A DNA stretch of 41,612 nt from Flavobacteriales bacterium (lineage in GTDB: Bacteria; Bacteroidota; Bacteroidia; Flavobacteriales_D; Sanyastnellaceae), in assembly GCA_015665315.1 (NCBI GenBank), contig JADFAK010000014.1, positions 1 to 41,612 of the forward strand, in the 5' to 3' direction. Of this stretch, positions 1 through 8,341 are shown piece by piece. The notes under the pieces are model-generated. The model worked only from the letters and a program-made list of their open reading frames with translations, had not been told where the DNA came from and searched no databases. The position numbers and the translations under genes are program-made. Position 1 is the stretch's first letter. Each line of letters begins with the position of its first letter.

Positions 1-679
1 TTTTATAGCGCACTTCGTCCACACCCAATTCATGGGCGAGTTTTTCTACGTCGGCAATTTGGTGTTCGTTGGGGCGTACAATCAAGTACTGGAAAATAAC
101 ATGTGGCGTATTCGACTTCAGTTTCTTTTTCCACTCAATCACCCGCTTGGTTCCTTCGATCACTTTTGAGAGTTCGCCGTTTATTCGGTATTGCTCATAC
201 ACATCCTGTGTCGTACCATCGATAGAAACAATCAAGCGATCCAATCCCGACTCGACTGTTTCCTTGGCTTTCTTGTCGTCAAGAAAATGCGCATTGGTCG
301 ACGTGGCGGTGTACAATCCTTTCTCGCTGGCCTTCTTCACCATCTTCAAAAAATCCGGATTGATGTAAGGCTCTCCCTGGAAATAAAAGGTGAGGTAAAG
401 CGCCGAGCGATGGATTTCGGCCAAGAATTTTTCGAAACGATCGGTCTTTAAATTTCCTGTTGGCCGGGTGAATTGTTTGAGACCCGACGGACATTCTGGA
501 CAACCGAGGTTGCAGGCGGTGGTGGGTTCTAGGGACAGACTAATAGGCCTACCCCAAACGATGGCTTTTTTCGAAATTCGGGAAACGTGGTAGCTGGCCC
601 AAATGAGCAAACCATTCAGTACACGCTTAAAAGTAAGCTTGCTGAGTAAGTTTCTACGATCATGGTTTTGGCTCGCCAT
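1..679 (-). CDS. Radical SAM protein, N-terminal 226 residues (cut by window edge)
   Basis: This open frame runs without a stop from the ATG at 677-679 off the left edge. Residues 56-63 read CNLGCPEC, the CxxxCxxC motif that binds the 4Fe-4S cluster of radical S-adenosylmethionine enzymes. It is followed by a TIM-barrel-like pattern (LYLTFYFQGEP and later RLIVSIDGTTQDVYEQY) typical of the SPASM/MoaA-like branch. The reaction cannot be named because the C-terminal part, which would show auxiliary cluster cysteines, lies outside the window. The gene is divergent from the DUF3109 gene at 759. The assignment to the radical SAM superfamily is firm; anything narrower would be a guess. Confidence 0.85.
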   Translation of the reverse strand, partial: MASQNHDRRNLLSKLTFKRVLNGLLIWASYHVSRISKKAIVWGRPISLSLEPTTACNLGCPECPSGLKQFTRPTGNLKTDRFEKFLAEIHRSALYLTFYFQGEPYINPDFLKMVKKASEKGLYTATSTNAHFLDDKKAKETVESGLDRLIVSIDGTTQDVYEQYRINGELSKVIEGTKRVIEWKKKLKSNTPHVIFQYLIVRPNEHQIADVEKLAHELGVDEVRYK

Positions 680-758
680 TCGGCAAATTTAGGTAAAGGC
701 CTTTGAGCAAGCACGCTATTTATGGTCAGTCTTGGTATTACATCATTATCTTCGCGCC

Positions 759-1346
759 ATGATTTCAATCGGACGGACCCTCATCTCTACGGAGATTTTC
801 GACAAACAATTCGTGTGCGACCTCAGCGCTTGCAAAGGTCAGTGTTGCATAGATGGCGAATCTGGCGCTCCGCTCAACGAAGATGAGTTGGAAAAACTCG
901 ACGAAGTCATCGACGAAGTGCGCCCCTACATGCGCAAAGAAGGATTGGAGGCCATCGAAAAAGATGGATTGTACGAGGTGGACATGGACGGCGACTATGT
1001 CACTCCGCTAGTAAATGGCGAAGAGTGCGCTTACGTGAATTTCGACGAAAAGGGCATTGCCAAGTGTGCCATTGAAAACGCCTACAACGAAGGAAAAACG
1101 AAGTGGAAGAAACCTATTTCATGTCACCTCTATCCCATTCGCATCAAGGAACTCAAAGATTTTGATGCCCTCAACTACCACCACTGGCCTATTTGCGAGG
1201 CTGCCTGCACGCTCGGTCAGTCGCTAAGCGTGGAAGTTTTCCGCTTTTTGAAAGAACCACTCATTCGCAAGTATGGTGTTGATTGGTACGGCGAACTGGA
1301 AAAAGCGCATGTCGCTTATTTGGAGTATAAGAAGGGGAAGGGATGA
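759..1346 (+). CDS. DUF3109 family Cys-cluster protein
   Basis: The protein has 195 residues. Cysteines fall in the DUF3109 pattern: C20, C25, then C29-C30 near the N-terminus (CDLSACKGQCC), further Cys in GEECAYV and ISCHLYPIR, and a final WPICEAAC group. The family is widespread in Bacteroidota, related to the YkgJ-like CxxCxxxxC proteins thought to bind zinc or iron, and has no proven reaction. An in-frame TTG lies at 732, but the ATG at 759 starts at the conserved MISIGRTLI and is preferred. TATCTTCG at 748-755 resembles a -7 box, which would give a nearly leaderless message. The gene ends at the two-way terminator at 1468-1513. Confidence 0.85.
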   Translation: MISIGRTLISTEIFDKQFVCDLSACKGQCCIDGESGAPLNEDELEKLDEVIDEVRPYMRKEGLEAIEKDGLYEVDMDGDYVTPLVNGEECAYVNFDEKGIAKCAIENAYNEGKTKWKKPISCHLYPIRIKELKDFDALNYHHWPICEAACTLGQSLSVEVFRFLKEPLIRKYGVDWYGELEKAHVAYLEYKKGKG

Positions 1347-1467
1347 CCACTTTTCTCCTAGAAGATGACCATGGTCATGTGCGCATTCCTAGAACCGTTG
1401 CATCTTTGTCTTAAGAAAATTGATAGAAGACCCTCTCTTCTTCAACATATTAAAGTTGTGTGGTTAA

Positions 1468-1513
1468 AAAAAGGCGTTTTGCGTTGACTTCGGTCGGCGC
1501 GGATCGCCTTTTT
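1468..1513. terminator. Two-way intrinsic terminator between DUF3109 gene and trpS
   Basis: An inner 8-bp stem (1481-1488 with 1493-1500, two G-T pairs) is closed by a TTCG tetraloop. An outer stem pairs 1468-1476 (AAAAAGGCG) with 1505-1513 (CGCCTTTTT). T-runs leave both sides: TTTTTCCTTTTT on the plus strand and seven T on the minus strand. It serves the two convergent genes that flank it. Confidence 0.85.
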
Positions 1514-1538
1514 CCTTTTTAAGCGCGAGGGTCAAAAA

Positions 1539-2522
1539 TTACTTCTTAACCGCGTATCCGGCCTTTTCGCGAACTCGACTGAGTACTTCCTGCGCCACCA
1601 CGCGCGCTTTGTCGGCACCCTTTTTCAATTCGGCATCCAGCTCATCGCGGTTTTCCATGTAGAAGGCATATTTTTCTCGTACGGTAGCAAATCTTTCCAA
1701 GAGCACATCGAGCAAGTCCTTTTTCGCATGCCCCCAACCATATCCTCCAGCGCGGAGTTTGGCATGAAGTTCATCCACTTGTTCAGGTGTGGCGACAAGT
1801 GCGTGCAGTTTACATACTAAGGCAGTCTCAGGATCTTTGGGATCTTCAAGGGCCTCATCGCCCGTAATGATCTTCTTCATGATCTGCTTTTTGAGTTCCT
1901 TTTCGGGCAAAAAGATATTGATCGTATTGCCTCTAGACTTACTCATTTTCTCGCCATCGGTACCTGGAACCAACATGGTCGATTCACTGGTAAGATCTTT
2001 TGGCTCAACGAAAGTAGGCCCCATCGTATGGTTGAACGCTCCGGCAACTTTTCGGGTAATTTCGAGGTGCTGCAGTTGATCTTTTCCCACCGGCACATAC
2101 TCCGCATCGTACAGCAAAATATCGGCAGCCATGAGCATCGGGTACATGAATAGGCCTGCATTTACGTCGGCGAGACGGTCAGACTTATCTTTGAACGAAT
2201 GCGCCAAAGTCAGTCGTTGGTAAGGAAAATAGCAGCTCAAATACCAGGCAAGTTCCGTCACTTCGGGCACATCACTTTGGCGATAGAAAACGGTATGATC
2301 GGTATCCAAACCACAAGCTAGCCAAGCGGCTGCAACGCTATACGTATGTTCTCTAATCGACTCACCCTCTTTTATTTGCGTAAGCGTATGCATGTCTGCA
2401 ATAAACAAAAACGCTTCATTATCGGGTTTCTTCGACATCTCAATTGCCGGAAGAATTGCACCGAGTAAATTGCCGAGGTGAGGTGTGTTGGTACTTTGAA
2501 TGCCTGTTAAAATCCGTGCCAT
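1539..2522 (-). CDS. trpS: Tryptophanyl-tRNA synthetase
   Basis: This class I aminoacyl-tRNA synthetase charges tRNA-Trp in the cytoplasm. The 327-residue protein has the HIGH-type motif PHLGN at residues 14-18 and the KMSKS loop at 192-196 (DGEKMSKSRGN), in the positions usual for bacterial TrpRS. The segment DILLYDAEYVPVGKDQLQH is also typical of the family. The frame is open for eight codons upstream, but the ATG at 2522 begins the conserved MARILTGIQSTNTPHLGN and sits 21 nt after a perfect -7 box. The gene is monocistronic and divergent from plsC. It ends at a strong terminator. Confidence 0.97.
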   Translation of the reverse strand: MARILTGIQSTNTPHLGNLLGAILPAIEMSKKPDNEAFLFIADMHTLTQIKEGESIREHTYSVAAAWLACGLDTDHTVFYRQSDVPEVTELAWYLSCYFPYQRLTLAHSFKDKSDRLADVNAGLFMYPMLMAADILLYDAEYVPVGKDQLQHLEITRKVAGAFNHTMGPTFVEPKDLTSESTMLVPGTDGEKMSKSRGNTINIFLPEKELKKQIMKKIITGDEALEDPKDPETALVCKLHALVATPEQVDELHAKLRAGGYGWGHAKKDLLDVLLERFATVREKYAFYMENRDELDAELKKGADKARVVAQEVLSRVREKAGYAVKK

Positions 2523-2543
2523 GTGTGCTGTTTTGGACAAGCA

Positions 2544-2551
2544 CAAAAATA
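2544..2551 (-). promoter_or_regulatory. -7 promoter box of trpS
   Basis: TATTTTTG on the minus strand matches the Bacteroidota consensus TAnnTTTG exactly and ends 21 nt before the chosen trpS ATG. No good -33 TTTG was found at the usual spacing, so the call rests on the -7 box and on the same spacing being seen at other genes here. Confidence 0.5.
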
Positions 2552-2605
2552 GAAACGTTTATGGATAAGTACCTTAGAAGTGAGCTTACAATTGCACTCT
2601 CATCT

Positions 2606-2624
2606 CAGCGACAAGCGCAAATGG
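2606..2624 (+). repeat. Left arm of 19-bp inverted repeat flanking plsC
   Basis: CAGCGACAAGCGCAAATGG here is the exact reverse complement of 3455-3473, four bases in from the plsC stop codon region. The arms enclose the plsC promoter and the whole gene. A 17-bp version also lies at 15973-15989 inside the GH63-like gene. Confidence 0.7.
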
Positions 2625-2669
2625 GTAGCATTGATGCGATTAACCATGAAATTCGGCATGTATATTTGT

Positions 2670-2677
2670 TACTTTTG
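2670..2677 (+). promoter_or_regulatory. -7 promoter box of plsC
   Basis: TACTTTTG fits TAnnTTTG exactly and ends 23 nt before the plsC ATG. No convincing -33 element was seen. Confidence 0.5.
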
Positions 2678-2700
2678 CGCTCCTTTTCAGGAAAATAGCC

Positions 2701-3453
2701 ATGAATAAATTGCTGTCACCGCTTTTTCTTCTTTACAAGTTGTGGGTGGGATTCGTCTTTTGGATCTCACTGCTGCTGCTATTTCCTGCTTTCTGGATAC
2801 TGATGCAGCGCAAGTCTTGGTGCAAGCACGCGTTCAAGCTAAAGCGATTTTGGTCACAGCTTTTCCAGGTTCTTCTGTTCTGCCCGGTGAAATCGCAGTG
2901 GCTTGGTGAAAAGCCCGAACCACCTTATGTGATTGCCTCGAACCACAGTTCGTACGTTGATACCGTCTTCTTCTACAGCGTGTTTTCCGACTACTTCTTA
3001 TTTATAGGAAAGAGTGAATTGCTCAAGTGGCCTCTATTTGGTGCATTTTTCAAGTACATGGATATTCCGGTGGCGCGCGAGAATTTGCGGGATTCGTACA
3101 AGGCCCTGCGCAAGGCCCACAACGCCATCAAGCACGGTGAATGCATCGCCATTTACCCCGAAGGAACCGTTCCACTGGACAGTCCGCGAATGGGCAACTT
3201 CAAGAATGGGGCATTCCGCCTAGCTATCGAAGAGCAGGTGCCCATTTTACCTGTCACATGGACGACCAACTACCGCATTTTTAGTGATCCATCTACGCCC
3301 TTCATTCCGTCCTATCCCCAGATGTCACGCGCAGTAATTCACCCTGCTATTTCCACCAAGGGCATGACTGAGGCGGATATTGGCGCTTTGCGCAAGCAGG
3401 TATTTGAGGCGATCGACTCGGCTATTCCAGAGGCTTATCGGCGGACGAACTGA
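2701..3453 (+). CDS. plsC: 1-acyl-sn-glycerol-3-phosphate acyltransferase (PlsC family)
   Basis: The enzyme transfers an acyl chain to the sn-2 position of lysophosphatidic acid in phospholipid synthesis at the inner face of the membrane. The 250-residue protein has one strong hydrophobic segment (residues 13-34), then the HX4D acyltransferase motif (NHSSYVD, H82 and D87) and the EGT motif in IYPEGTVP (residues 154-156). Length and motif spacing fit PlsC. Other members of the family act on ornithine lipids or lyso-lipids, so substrate is inferred. The gene stands alone between divergent trpS and a convergent bacilliredoxin gene and is flanked by a 19-bp inverted repeat. Confidence 0.88.
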   Translation: MNKLLSPLFLLYKLWVGFVFWISLLLLFPAFWILMQRKSWCKHAFKLKRFWSQLFQVLLFCPVKSQWLGEKPEPPYVIASNHSSYVDTVFFYSVFSDYFLFIGKSELLKWPLFGAFFKYMDIPVARENLRDSYKALRKAHNAIKHGECIAIYPEGTVPLDSPRMGNFKNGAFRLAIEEQVPILPVTWTTNYRIFSDPSTPFIPSYPQMSRAVIHPAISTKGMTEADIGALRKQVFEAIDSAIPEAYRRTN

Positions 3454-3454
3454 T

Positions 3455-3473
3455 CCATTTGCGCTTGTCGCTG
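3455..3473 (-). repeat. Right arm of 19-bp inverted repeat flanking plsC
   Basis: Exact reverse complement of 2606-2624. It starts two bases after the plsC stop codon and directly precedes the terminator hairpin at 3477-3517. Confidence 0.7.
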
Positions 3474-3476
3474 GAC

Positions 3477-3517
3477 AAAAAAAATGACCTCCACCCAAAC
3501 GGGCGAGGTCACTTTTA
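3477..3517. terminator. Two-way intrinsic terminator between plsC and bacilliredoxin gene
   Basis: TGACCTC (3485-3491) pairs with GAGGTCA (3505-3511) around a 13-nt loop. An A-run precedes the stem and CTTTT follows it, so both convergent genes can use it. Confidence 0.75.
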
Positions 3518-3539
3518 CGATTTGATTATCAGTGCTTTT

Positions 3540-3950
3540 CTAGCAGTACTCGTCGTAGGACATCTTCAAGTTTTCAGCGATCATATCGGCTGAGCGACCT
3601 TCGATGTGGTGGCGTTCGATCATGTGTACCAAGCGACCATCTTTGAATAAGGCAATAGCCGGAGAAGAAGGAGGGTATGGCAACATATACTTACGTGCAC
3701 GATCAACAGCATCTTTATCTACACCCGCGAAGGCCGTAGTAAGTTTAGCTGGAATTTTGCTATGGGCAAGTGACTGTGTAACACCAGGTCGCATAGAACC
3801 GGCAGCACAACCACATACTGAATTGATGACAACCAACACGGTGCCATCTGAATTGACCGCAGCATCAACCGAAGCGGCGTCCATCAATTCGTCAAAACCT
3901 TTCTGTACAAGCTCGCCACGCATGGGAGCAACTATTTCAGGAGGATACAT
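3540..3950 (-). CDS. BrxA/BrxB family bacilliredoxin
   Basis: This 136-residue thioredoxin-fold protein starts MYPPEIVAPMRGELVQ and carries the CGC active site at residues 46-48 (NSVCGCAAG), both hallmarks of the BrxA/BrxB (YphP/YqiW, former DUF1094) family. The Firmicute members reduce protein-bacillithiol mixed disulfides. Whether this organism makes bacillithiol cannot be seen here. C136 is the last residue. The ATG at 3948-3950 lies 23 nt after a TAATTTCG -7-like box. The gene is convergent with plsC and shares its terminator. The upstream neighbour on the same strand is a thioredoxin-like lipoprotein, so two thiol-exchange genes lie together. Confidence 0.92.
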   Translation of the reverse strand: MYPPEIVAPMRGELVQKGFDELMDAASVDAAVNSDGTVLVVINSVCGCAAGSMRPGVTQSLAHSKIPAKLTTAFAGVDKDAVDRARKYMLPYPPSSPAIALFKDGRLVHMIERHHIEGRSADMIAENLKMSYDEYC

Positions 3951-3973
3951 AATATACTGTTTGTGTTTGCCCG

Positions 3974-3981
3974 CGAAATTA
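3974..3981 (-). promoter_or_regulatory. -7-like promoter box of bacilliredoxin gene
   Basis: TAATTTCG (minus strand) matches TAnnTTTG at seven of eight positions and ends 23 nt before the ATG, the same spacing as at plsC and trpS. Confidence 0.35.
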
Positions 3982-4034
3982 CAACAAACAAGTCGAGCAG
4001 GGCGCGCTAAATGATGTTAATCCGAAATAGAATT

Positions 4035-5480
4035 TTAATGGATCATTGCAACTTCACCCTTATCCAGGAGTTCGTCCAACATATCGGTAATCTCCTCACC
4101 GCTGCTAGGTCGTGGTGCATCGACTGTAACAATGTTGCCTTGCTGATCGAAGAGCATAAACCTTGGAATGCCATTGATTTTGTAGTCGGCACATATCGAC
4201 GACTTCCACGCTTTATCGGCTAAAAGCTGATAACCACCCAATTCTTCAGAGGTAACGGCTTCTCTCCAAGCCTCTTCGTTTTCATCGATGCTCACGCTCA
4301 CGAATGCCACATTGCGACCGTGGTAATTGTGCTCCACATCTTTCAAATGAGGAATCTCTCCACGGCATGGTCCGCACCACGAGGCCCATACATCGACGTA
4401 TACGACTTTGCCTTTGAGCTCGGAAAGGGCTACTTCGGTGCCTTCGCCATCGGCATACTTGAAGTCGGGAGCAGGATTTCCTTTCCACAGGGCTTTCCAC
4501 TCGGCCACTTCAGAAGTAATTTCATCGATGCACTTTTGGTCTTTGCAGCACTTGGTGAATTTTTCCAACAAGGCAGTCAAATCGCTTGACCCGTAATAAT
4601 TCACAGCGTCCTTCATGGTTCGATGCAAAAACTTGTTCTTGAGTTCCTGCGATGAGAATGCTTTATCGATGCAGTCGATCTTCATTCCTGAAAAAGCCAA
4701 GTCATCGCCTTCCGACTCATCGGTAAGCATGTCTTTCGCCATGGCATTTAGATGCGTATCGACGTATCCTTCGTAGGATTTATTACCTATTAAACCTTCA
4801 TTTTCAAGGGCGAGGTCATTGGTAAATGTGTAATAGTCCGCCGGAACATCCACGATATCGAGGTCTTGGTAATACCCCGCACCACTTTCATAATCGTACA
4901 AGGCGATTCCCCGTTCGTAGGTGATAGCCATTTGCTGTTCGGCCACAAATTTTTCGGGCAATTCGTGTTTTAGTCGGCTGCGATCGAGAAAATCTTGACG
5001 CACTTGGATCATAGAATCGACAACCGCTTTGTATTCAGCGGCCGAGAGCTTGAAGCGCATTTCGTAGGTCATCTCGTTGTCCATTTTTTCGTCGAGCAAG
5101 TAGCGACCAACCAAATAGTTATTGCATCCTGAACCAATTCCCTTGAAGACCAACGATTCGTCAAACTGATCGGGGTCGAGGCTCAAGTGCAAGCTGTCGC
5201 CGGGAGATAGATAGATACTCGCATATTCTCCACCGAAACGCATCGTGTAATAACCGGGCTTGACGGCATCGAAGAACATGACGAATTTTCCGCTGTCGTT
5301 CACGGTCGACTTCAATTCAAAATCGTCGGAACCAAATAGCTGAAACTCCCCCTCGTGACCGTTCAAAATGGCTCCGGAAAGATGTATTGTTAAATCTTGG
5401 GCTGTCTCTTGTGGTGCTTCTGGCGTTTGGCATGACGCCCATAACACCATCGCAATGAGGAGAATAGAATAGTTTTTCAT
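4035..5480 (-). CDS. TlpA/ResA-like thiol-disulfide lipoprotein
   Basis: The 481-residue protein starts at ATG 5480. The frame stays open 44 codons further upstream, but this start gives a lipoprotein signal (MKNYSILLIAMVLWASC, lipobox WASC). An N-terminal beta-rich domain (about 30-130) resembles the DUF4369 domain common in Bacteroidota redoxins. A helical middle follows, then a thioredoxin domain from about 345 with WCGPC at 368-372 and the cis-Pro in GIPRF (P439). It is likely periplasmic and membrane anchored and reduces or isomerises protein disulfides; the partner is unknown. It lies 149 bp downstream of aspS with a GCAGAC/GTCTGC hairpin (5587-5608) between them. Confidence 0.88.
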   Translation of the reverse strand: MKNYSILLIAMVLWASCQTPEAPQETAQDLTIHLSGAILNGHEGEFQLFGSDDFELKSTVNDSGKFVMFFDAVKPGYYTMRFGGEYASIYLSPGDSLHLSLDPDQFDESLVFKGIGSGCNNYLVGRYLLDEKMDNEMTYEMRFKLSAAEYKAVVDSMIQVRQDFLDRSRLKHELPEKFVAEQQMAITYERGIALYDYESGAGYYQDLDIVDVPADYYTFTNDLALENEGLIGNKSYEGYVDTHLNAMAKDMLTDESEGDDLAFSGMKIDCIDKAFSSQELKNKFLHRTMKDAVNYYGSSDLTALLEKFTKCCKDQKCIDEITSEVAEWKALWKGNPAPDFKYADGEGTEVALSELKGKVVYVDVWASWCGPCRGEIPHLKDVEHNYHGRNVAFVSVSIDENEEAWREAVTSEELGGYQLLADKAWKSSICADYKINGIPRFMLFDQQGNIVTVDAPRPSSGEEITDMLDELLDKGEVAMIH

Positions 5481-5628
5481 GGTATAGGATTTCAAGCCTC
5501 TAAGAAACGGAATGTTGTTGTTAAGTCGAGTTAAAAACTGTGAACAGGTTGGGATGCTGGGGCCCACAAGTTGTGAATCCAGCGGGGCAGACTTCCAACA
5601 AGGTCTGCTCACACAAGCTTATACAGGA

Positions 5629-7383
5629 TTATTTTGGTGCTACCGTAGAGCGGATACACAACTCCTTCATCTGCTCCTCATCGATGGGTGAAGGTGAGTC
5701 GATCATCACATCTCTTCCCGAATTGTTCTTTGGAAAAGCAATGAAATCGCGGATAGACTCTTGTCCGCCAAACATAGCACACAACCTATCCATACCCAGC
5801 GCAATACCACCGTGAGGAGGGGCACCATATTCAAAGGCTTCCATCAAGAAACCGAATTGAGCTTGTGCTTCTTCATCGCTAAATCCAAGCAATTTGAACA
5901 TACGCTTTTGCACTTCACGATCGTGGATACGAATCGATCCACCACCAATCTCAACGCCGTTGATCACCATGTCGTAGGCATTGGCTTTTACGGCACCTGG
6001 ATCGGAATCCAACAAGCTCATTTGCTCTGGCTTAGGCGAGGTAAACGGGTGATGCATGGCGTGGAATCGCTTTGAATCTTCGTCCCACTCCAACAGTGGA
6101 AAGTCGATGACCCACAAAGGTTGATACGTTCCTTTCTTGCGCAAACCAAGCTCATTTCCGAGGTGGAGTCGCAATTCGCATAACTGCTTGCGCGTAGCGT
6201 CCAAATCTCCTGAGAGCAAGAACATCAAGTCGCCAGCTTTCGCTCCAGTGAGTTGGGCCCATGCTTGAAGGTCTTCCTGCGAGTAGAACTTATCTACGGA
6301 TGACTTGAAAGTTCCATCGGCATTGCACTTGCAGTATACGAGGCCTTTGGCACCTATTTGCGGACGTTTTACCCAATCGGTAAGGGCATCGAGTTGCTTT
6401 CTAGTGTATTCTGCTGCTCCAGGAGCGGCGATTCCCAATACCGCTTCTGCTGCATCGAAAACAGGAAATCCTTTGTCTTTGGTTACTGAGGCCATGTCGA
6501 CGAACTCCATTCCAAAACGGATATCAGGCTTATCGGAACCATATTTCTCCATCGCATCGTCGTAGAACATACGTGGGAAAACATCGAACTCAACGCCTTT
6601 GATTTCGCGGAACAAGTGACGAACCATTCCTTCAAAAGTATTGAGGATGTCTTCTTGCTCTACAAAAGCCATTTCGCAGTCTATTTGGGTGAACTCCGGC
6701 TGGCGATCGGCACGCAAGTCTTCATCGCGGAAGCAGCGAACGATTTGGTAATAGCGGTCGTAACCCGAAACCATAAGCAACTGCTTAAAAGTTTGCGGCG
6801 ACTGAGGAAGGGCATAAAACTGACCTTCATTCATACGACTTGGCACGACAAAATCACGTGCGCCTTCTGGTGTAGACTTGATCAAATAGGGTGTTTCGAT
6901 TTCGGCAAACTCGAGGCTATCTAGAAACTTTCTTGTTTCCATCGCAATGCGGTGGCGCAACAACAAGTTTTCTTTAACCGGATTACGTCGCAGGTCGAGG
7001 TAACGGTATTGCATGCGTAGCTCTTCACCACCATCGGTATCGTCTTCAATGGTAAAAGGAGGTGTTTTACTTCCATTGAGCACTTCAAGTTTGGTCACGT
7101 TTATTTCAACATGGCCCGTGGGCATCTTGTCGTTTTTGTTGCTTCGTTCGGCTACTAAGCCAGTGGCTTTGATGACAAACTCACGACCTAACTTTCGGGC
7201 GCTTTCGCACAGAGCTGCATCGGCATCCATGTTAAATACGAGTTGAGTAATTCCGTAGCGATCACGAAGATCGACGAAAGTAAGACCACCAAGATCTCGC
7301 GAGCGTTGAACCCAACCACTCAATACTACTGTTGTACCGATGTGTTCGGCACGAAGTTCTCCACAAGTATTTGTCCTATGCAT
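5629..7383 (-). CDS. aspS: Aspartyl-tRNA synthetase
   Basis: This class II synthetase attaches aspartate to tRNA-Asp. The 584-residue length fits bacterial AspRS. An OB-fold anticodon-binding domain is at 1-105 ([22 protein letters not shown]). Motif 2 ([16 protein letters not shown]) begins at 218 and motif 3 (GIALGMDRL) at 526. The bacterial GAD insertion lies between about 285 and 420. The ATG at 7383 is preceded by a TATTTTCG box 20 nt upstream. Whether it also charges tRNA-Asn cannot be decided from the window. Confidence 0.97.
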   Translation of the reverse strand: MHRTNTCGELRAEHIGTTVVLSGWVQRSRDLGGLTFVDLRDRYGITQLVFNMDADAALCESARKLGREFVIKATGLVAERSNKNDKMPTGHVEINVTKLEVLNGSKTPPFTIEDDTDGGEELRMQYRYLDLRRNPVKENLLLRHRIAMETRKFLDSLEFAEIETPYLIKSTPEGARDFVVPSRMNEGQFYALPQSPQTFKQLLMVSGYDRYYQIVRCFRDEDLRADRQPEFTQIDCEMAFVEQEDILNTFEGMVRHLFREIKGVEFDVFPRMFYDDAMEKYGSDKPDIRFGMEFVDMASVTKDKGFPVFDAAEAVLGIAAPGAAEYTRKQLDALTDWVKRPQIGAKGLVYCKCNADGTFKSSVDKFYSQEDLQAWAQLTGAKAGDLMFLLSGDLDATRKQLCELRLHLGNELGLRKKGTYQPLWVIDFPLLEWDEDSKRFHAMHHPFTSPKPEQMSLLDSDPGAVKANAYDMVINGVEIGGGSIRIHDREVQKRMFKLLGFSDEEAQAQFGFLMEAFEYGAPPHGGIALGMDRLCAMFGGQESIRDFIAFPKNNSGRDVMIDSPSPIDEEQMKELCIRSTVAPK

Positions 7384-7403
7384 GCTGTAATTTTTTGCAG
7401 CCG

Positions 7404-7411
7404 CGAAAATA
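7404..7411 (-). promoter_or_regulatory. -7-like promoter box of aspS
   Basis: TATTTTCG on the minus strand, one mismatch to TAnnTTTG, ending 20 nt before the aspS ATG. Confidence 0.35.
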
Positions 7412-7466
7412 CGGAACTAAAAGTAGAATCTCGTATAGAATAGGACAGTATCGAAAATGCGGTAAA

Positions 7467-7598
7467 TTACTGCTTCACCAATCCAACAGCACCCTTGCGC
7501 TCACCGTCGAGGACAAACACCAACTGGTACATGCCCGGAGCAATGTCTTCCAAGTCGATTGACTCGGTAAGGGAAGTAAAGCGTCCCTCCGTTTTCAG
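7467..7598 (-). pseudogene. Remnant of a T9SS type A C-terminal sorting domain
   Basis: The minus strand reads 43 sense codons ending in TAA at 7467-7469. The translation includes IDLEDIAPGMYQLVFVLDGE and ends GAVGLVKQ. This is the last half of the T9SS type A sorting domain (pattern of DLSxLxxGxYxVxxxxxGxxxxxKLVxQ). There is no start codon of its own. The frame is the same as that of the lipoprotein gene just upstream, whose TAA at 7599-7601 separates them. Sorting domains are about 80 residues, so only the last part survives. Its origin is most simply a T9SS cargo gene whose main part was deleted or replaced. Confidence 0.6.
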
Positions 7599-7967
7599 TT
7601 ATCTACTCTCCAAAATAATGCTTCGTACTTCCTCAATACATTCATTCTTGATTTGTGAAATCACCTTCAATTGTTCCTTCGCAAGCGCTTCAGACAAGTT
7701 TGGATGGCCCGTCAACGAGAAGCTTCTGTCATATTTGAGGTTAATTGAATCTAAAGCTGTTTGTTTTTCATTTATCGTACTCAATGTATCACGAAGCACA
7801 TCAAAGAAAGCACTCGCTACATTTGCTCTAGGGTACATTCTATCTTTGACCATTTGTTGAACATCATTAACTGCTTCGTCAATAACTTCTTGCCGTATCT
7901 GCTCATTTTTTGGCTCACTTCCGCAACCGATTAGGATGAACATAAAAACTACGATTGATATTCTCAT
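7599..7967 (-). CDS. Small lipoprotein of unknown function
   Basis: The 122-residue protein starts at ATG 7967; the longer frame adds 11 residues before it. MRISIVVFMFILIGCGSEPK is a lipoprotein signal with lipobox LIGC. The mature part is short, charged and mostly helical (EQIRQEVIDEAVNDVQQMVK; later ALAKEQLKVISQIKNECIEE) and matches no family known to me. It is followed in the same frame by the sorting-tail remnant at 7467-7598. It may be an anchored periplasmic protein; no role can be given. Confidence 0.6.
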   Translation of the reverse strand: MRISIVVFMFILIGCGSEPKNEQIRQEVIDEAVNDVQQMVKDRMYPRANVASAFFDVLRDTLSTINEKQTALDSINLKYDRSFSLTGHPNLSEALAKEQLKVISQIKNECIEEVRSIILESR

Positions 7968-8000
7968 TTTACATGATGGTTTAAATCGCAAAATAGTCAA

Positions 8001-8341
8001 TTTGTGAATTCACACAATCACCTTCTCCTTTTCCCAATGTACATGGGCGAACCCCGCACGTAAGTGCTAGATGCAATTGATTGTTTGAATTCAGTAAATC
8101 CAAATTGGTGTTCAGGAATTCAGCGATTCGAATTCACATCTTGATCAATATGACACTAAACTTTTGGCTTTGTTTTCGATTTACTCAATGCTGGTACGCT
8201 CCCACCAACAATGTCAATAACTAATTTTCACATATTTAGTTCCCCCCTCCCCTCTACCAAGACCCCAAAGTGAATAAGTGAATCGGCCGTGATCTATGGG
8301 CGCTTTCATTTGATTAAATTTACATTCACACAACCCTTGGA
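8001..8341. other. Intergenic region, no gene seen
   Basis: No open frame of note. It holds four GAATTC hexamers within 130 bp (8006, 8087, 8116, 8130), the first inside the perfect palindrome TGTGAATTCACA (8003-8014), and a pyrimidine run at 8245-8257. It must contain the promoter of the C25 peptidase gene, but no exact TAnnTTTG was found close to its ATG. Confidence 0.5.

Noticed and set aside
676-689. 14-bp match (GCCATTCGGCAAAT) between the radical SAM start and the tandem repeat near 32390
   Set aside because: Several 14-bp matches are expected by chance in a window of this size.
5587-5608. Hairpin between aspS and the thioredoxin-like gene as an intrinsic terminator
   Set aside because: A 6-bp stem (GCAGAC/GTCTGC) is present but no T-run follows on the minus strand.
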